In this document: piece after piece, positions 61,240 to 64,000 of the stretch | Position numbering within the stretch: the stretch's first letter is position 1 | Layout of the letters: each line of letters begins with the position of its first letter | Assembly: GCA_910577685.1 (NCBI GenBank) | Contig: CAJTOH010000004.1 | Coordinates: 1 to 64,000 of the forward strand | Length of the DNA: 64,000 bases | Origin: an uncultured Dorea sp. | Lineage (GTDB): Bacteria; Bacillota; Clostridia; Lachnospirales; Lachnospiraceae | Direction of reading: 5' to 3' | Notes under the pieces: generated by a model | Seen by the model: the letters and a program-made list of their open reading frames with translations, nothing else | Told to the model about the DNA's origin: nothing | The model's database searches: none | Position numbers and translations under genes: made by a program

Positions 61240-62160
61240 TTAATAGAGCAGAAGAAAGATCCATACAAGAAGACTGGTTGCCAAGGCGGTAATCAGTTTT
61301 TCTGCTATATAAGGCAGGAACGGCAGGGAAGTCCCCTGAATCATGGCCCGGGTCTGGGCGGCGGCGCACCATCCCCCGAAGGAAGTCAGGGCGAGCGCCC
61401 CTATAATCCGCAGGTTCAAGGGCATAGCGAAGCTGCAGATCATCTTAATCCCCGTGGTAATCTCCAGAGACGGCAGAAGAAAGAACGTAAAGATTTCTGA
61501 CTTTACAGGGAGCAGTCCGGCAAAGGAGATCAGGATCGAGAACAGGATAATGTAGCCCCCGATCCGGGTGATCGTCTCGAAGCCGTTCATGATGCAGTCG
61601 TCCGGAGAATCTTTATTGGTTTCAAAACCGCCGAAGCCAAGACTTTGTCCGTGGACAGGCACATGATAGAAGCGGCGGAAACCAAAACTAAGCAGCATCG
61701 GCGTACCCGTTAAGATTGCCGTAAGAGGGAGGGTCAGCTCAGGAATTTTCAGGTTCTGCCAAAGGATGTAGCTGACAATAAACATGGGGCTTGTATTGTT
61801 GCAAAATGATAGGAGATAACGCGCTTCACACTCGGAAACAGCCCCCTTTTTCAAAAGGTCGGCGGCCGTCTTGCCTCCCATCGGACAGCCGCACAGAAAA
61901 CCGATTAAGATTACAAAGGCCCCGTACGGCGACACTCTAAAGAGCCTGCAGAGAATCGGGGCAAGAATCTTAGAGATCATATGAATGGCCCCGGTATGGA
62001 TTAATAAGTTTGAAATAATCAGAAAGGGCAGTAACGTCGGAAGAACCGTCCTGAACCACAGGAGAACGCCGAAACTTGCCCCCTGAAACGTCGCCTGGGG
62101 AAAGGCAAGCATAGAAATAAAAAAAAGTATGACACACAGAATTGTCAGTAATCGTTTCAT
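61240..62160 (-). CDS. ylbJ: Sporulation integral membrane protein YlbJ
   Basis: 306-aa polytopic protein of the nucleoside-recognition Gate family, with about eight hydrophobic helices and CGCPMGGKTAADL and SFCNNTSPMFIVSYIL. B. subtilis YlbJ is needed for spore cortex formation. The gene is close to coaD and convergent to its operon; in Bacillus ylbJ is also next to coaD. A sigma-E-like promoter lies upstream. Confidence 0.92.
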   Translation of the reverse strand: MKRLLTILCVILFFISMLAFPQATFQGASFGVLLWFRTVLPTLLPFLIISNLLIHTGAIHMISKILAPILCRLFRVSPYGAFVILIGFLCGCPMGGKTAADLLKKGAVSECEARYLLSFCNNTSPMFIVSYILWQNLKIPELTLPLTAILTGTPMLLSFGFRRFYHVPVHGQSLGFGGFETNKDSPDDCIMNGFETITRIGGYIILFSILISFAGLLPVKSEIFTFFLLPSLEITTGIKMICSFAMPLNLRIIGALALTSFGGWCAAAQTRAMIQGTSLPFLPYIAEKLITALATSLLVWIFLLLY

Positions 62161-62190
62161 AGAAAGTCCTATCTTATTTCTCTTAAAATA

Positions 62191-62219
62191 ATTCTATGGA
62201 TGTGGTTGATTTTTTATGA
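62191..62219 (-). promoter_or_regulatory. Candidate sigma-E promoter of ylbJ
   Basis: On the minus strand TCATAAA (62219-62213), 14 nt, CATAGAAT (62198-62191), close to the sigma-E pattern and to the pair before spoIIIAA. It overlaps the divergent pepD promoter. Confidence 0.5.
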
Positions 62220-62234
62220 AGGATGTAACATAAT
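62206..62234 (+). promoter_or_regulatory. Probable sigma-A promoter of pepD
   Basis: TTGATT at 62206-62211 and CATAAT at 62229-62234, 17-nt spacer. Confidence 0.45.
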
Positions 62235-62274
62235 GGAAGTAAATAATAACTTTAAGAAAAGAGAGGAAAAACAG

Positions 62275-63723
62275 ATGTCAGTATTAGAGAATTTAGAACC
62301 GCAGAAGGTACTCCGGTTTTTTGAGGAGATGAGCCAGATCCCGCGGGGAACCTTCGACACGAAGAGAATCAGTGATTACTGTGTAGCGTTTGCAAAGGAG
62401 AGAGGGCTTGCGGTTATTCAGGACGAGGCCAACAACGTAATCATCACGAAACCGGGAACCGAGGGCTACGAGACGAGCGAGCCGGTTATTCTGCAGGGGC
62501 ATCTCGACATGGTGTGTGAGAAGACGGCGGATTCTGACCATGATTTTAAGACGGACGGATTAGACCTTTATATCGACAACGGTTATCTGAGGGCAAAGAA
62601 TACGACTCTCGGAAGCGACAACGGAATCGCAGTGGCCATGGCAATGGCGGTTCTGGACAGCAGCGATATCCCGCATCCTCCGATTGAGGCGCTGTTTACC
62701 GTCGACGAGGAGGACGGCATGGGCGGCGCTCACGCAATTGACCTGACTTTGCTTAAGGGAAAGAAGCTCATCAATATCGACTCGGAGGAGGAAGGAATCC
62801 TGACTACCGGGTGCGCAGGGGGCATCCAGTATGAGTCGACCCTTCCTGTTCATAAGGAGAAGAAGAGCGGAAGCCTTGTGACGTTCAGGGTTCACGGGCT
62901 GCTGGGAGGACATTCAGGCGCGGAGATCCATAAGCAGCGGGGCAATTCTAATAAGATGACGGGCCGCTTTCTTTATCGTCTGTCTCAGGAGACGGATTTT
63001 AATCTTATCAGCGTGAACGGCGGATCCAAGGATAATGTAATCACCCTTGATACGACGGCGGAATTTTTGGTTTCCAAAGATGCGGAGACTACAGTGCTTG
63101 CCAAGGCAAAGGAGATGGAACAGATCTGGAATAATGAATTCATGGGCGAGGAGCCGGGGCTGAAAGTAGATATTTCCGTATCTCAGGCAGATGACGCCGA
63201 GGTGTTTGACGCTGCCTCCACGGAAAATGTTGTCGCTTATCTTGAGCTTTGTCCCAACGGCCTTCAGGAATACAGCCGCAAACTGGAAGGGGTGGTGGAG
63301 ACTTCCCTGAATATGGGCGTGGTAGAGACGAAAGAAGACTGCGTGCGCGCTCTCTTCCAGATCAGAAGCTCCGTAGAGACAAGGAAGCACCAGATAAAAG
63401 AACAGGTGGAAGTGTGTACAAAACTTACGGGCGGAAAAGGACGCGTGATCGGAGAGTATCCGGCATGGCAGTACGATCCGAATTCCGAGCTTCGCCAGAT
63501 TATGGTGGATACATATAAGGAACTCTACGGAAAAGAGCCTGTTGTATCGGCAATCCATGCCGGACTGGAATGCGGCCTGTTCCTCGGCAAGCGTCCGGAT
63601 CTGGACTGCGTATCTTTTGGGCCGAACCTTCTGGACGTACACTCTGTCAACGAGGCTCTTGATCTTGCCTCCACCCAGAGATCCTGGGATTATCTGAAAG
63701 CAGTTTTGAAGAATTGTAAATAA
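62275..63723 (+). CDS. pepD: Aminoacyl-histidine dipeptidase (PepD, M20 family)
   Basis: 482-aa di-zinc M20 peptidase. Zinc ligands in LQGHLDMV, GSDNGIAVAM and TVDEEDGMGG; catalytic Glu in the EE pair; dimerisation domain from about 200 with HGLLGGHSGAEI. Cleaves Xaa-His and related dipeptides. The start ATG 62275 follows GAGAGGA; the upstream open frame is leader. Confidence 0.94.
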   Translation: MSVLENLEPQKVLRFFEEMSQIPRGTFDTKRISDYCVAFAKERGLAVIQDEANNVIITKPGTEGYETSEPVILQGHLDMVCEKTADSDHDFKTDGLDLYIDNGYLRAKNTTLGSDNGIAVAMAMAVLDSSDIPHPPIEALFTVDEEDGMGGAHAIDLTLLKGKKLINIDSEEEGILTTGCAGGIQYESTLPVHKEKKSGSLVTFRVHGLLGGHSGAEIHKQRGNSNKMTGRFLYRLSQETDFNLISVNGGSKDNVITLDTTAEFLVSKDAETTVLAKAKEMEQIWNNEFMGEEPGLKVDISVSQADDAEVFDAASTENVVAYLELCPNGLQEYSRKLEGVVETSLNMGVVETKEDCVRALFQIRSSVETRKHQIKEQVEVCTKLTGGKGRVIGEYPAWQYDPNSELRQIMVDTYKELYGKEPVVSAIHAGLECGLFLGKRPDLDCVSFGPNLLDVHSVNEALDLASTQRSWDYLKAVLKNCK

Positions 63724-63735
63724 ATCATATCTTAA

Positions 63736-63775
63736 TTTGTATCTGCAGGGGCGGAAGAGTCTCTGCGGATACAAA
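63736..63775 (+). terminator. 3' hairpin after pepD
   Basis: 13-bp stem (63736-63748 with 63763-63775, one wobble), 14-nt loop. The following bases are not a U-run, so termination is uncertain. Confidence 0.5.
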
Positions 63776-63833
63776 TGTCCGGTATCGCGACATTAATTAT
63801 CCCATATTTTTAAAAATCTAAGCACGAATTCTG

Positions 63834-63862
63834 TTGTAAATATTTTCCATATTTGATATAAT
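63834..63862 (+). promoter_or_regulatory. Sigma-A promoter at the right edge
   Basis: TTGTAA at 63834-63839 and TATAAT at 63857-63862, 17-nt spacer. Confidence 0.7.
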
Positions 63863-63867
63863 ATTTA

Positions 63868-63882
63868 TGTAATTTAATTACA
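63868..63882 (+). promoter_or_regulatory. Operator-like inverted repeat at the transcription start
   Basis: TGTAATT-T-AATTACA, a perfect 7-bp inverted repeat around one base, lies right after the -10 element, where a repressor could block initiation. Confidence 0.45.
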
Positions 63883-63963
63883 TCCATTTACAGTTAGCTT
63901 GTAATAAATTTCAGTAACACTTCAATTTGCCCATAGGAAACGGATAAAACGGGGTAGCATATT

Positions 63964-64000
63964 ATGTTGAGAAAAATTACTGTAAAAAACTTCAAATGCT
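63964..64000 (+). CDS. Start of an AAA/SMC-like ATPase gene (runs off window)
   Basis: ATG at 63964 begins MLRKITVKNFKC, the usual opening of AAA-type ATPases of the RecF/SMC/OLD kind (VKNFKCF). A G-rich ribosome-binding site lies at about 63952. Only 12 codons are present, so the family is a guess. Confidence 0.4.
   Translation, partial: MLRKITVKNFKC

Noticed and set aside
1..64000. CRISPR array, tRNA or rRNA genes, prophage
   Set aside because: No regularly spaced direct repeats, tRNA-like cloverleaf with a CCA/T-loop pattern, rRNA sequence or phage structural genes were noticed anywhere in the window.

Overview
This 64 kb window is ordinary chromosome of an endospore-forming, anaerobic Firmicute. 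The best guess is a Lachnospiraceae-type gut clostridium. The evidence is a full spoIIIAA-AH operon, spoIVB, spo0A and ylbJ; a ferredoxin-type [FeFe]-hydrogenase; a B12-dependent methionine synthase with a separate reactivation protein; AGGAGG ribosome-binding sites; frequent TTG/GTG starts; and moderate GC. No species is claimed. Almost every gene is on the + strand. The exceptions are a partial transposase at the left edge, a DUF1538/P-II/Maf operon (53.2-56.1 kb) and ylbJ (61.2-62.2 kb).

Layout. (1) 1-142: the 5' end of a probable IS66-type transposase, minus strand. (2) 0.5-11 kb: the classic translation and RNA operon rimP-nusA-rnpM-(L7Ae)-infB-rbfA-nrnA-truB-ribF, followed by a Na/Pi cotransporter. 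(3) 11-13.7 kb: rpsO and pnp, separated by three strong hairpins, one with a 24-bp stem. (4) 13.8-18.7 kb: spoIIIAA-AH behind a sigma-E-like promoter. (5) 18.9-26 kb: a large FtsA-like ATPase with beta-grasp-like C-terminal modules, an L,D-transpeptidase, a TDT-family transporter and prfC. These sit between spoIIIAH and asp23 when compared with the Bacillus order. (6) 26-37 kb: asp23-nusB-xseA-xseB-ispA-dxs-tlyA-nadK-argR-recN-spoIVB-spo0A, which is the B. subtilis order with nadK added. Spo0A-box-like sites and a sigma-G/F-like promoter lie near the last two genes. (7) 37-45 kb: glgA, metF / MetH-activation protein / metH, asnA and the hydrogenase. (8) 45.4-48.1 kb: a FapA (DUF342) gene interrupted at a C7 tract, then a CheX-like and a CheY-like gene. 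This looks like a small signalling cassette with no chemotaxis genes around it. (9) 48.2-53.3 kb: alaS, rpsU (58 aa), a DUF89 phosphatase and an unrecognised 279-aa protein. (10) 53.2-56.1 kb, minus: a duplicated DUF1538 membrane protein, a tandem P-II-like protein and Maf. (11) 56.2-61.2 kb: a prolyl-tRNA-editing-like protein, a pentapeptide-repeat protein, an ABC-class ATPase, and rsmD-coaD-coiled-coil. (12) ylbJ (minus) and pepD diverge. At the right edge a gene with an ATPase-like N-terminus begins.

Most of the window is housekeeping plus sporulation. The places most likely to hold undescribed biology are the DUF1538/P-II-like pair, the FapA-CheX-CheY cassette with its homopolymer frameshift, the FtsA-like protein with repeated beta-grasp-like modules, the unrecognised 279-aa protein, and several structured non-coding RNA regions (rpsO leader, rpsO-pnp spacer, spoIIIAH-ftsA spacer). 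All calls come from reading the sequence; no database search was possible.
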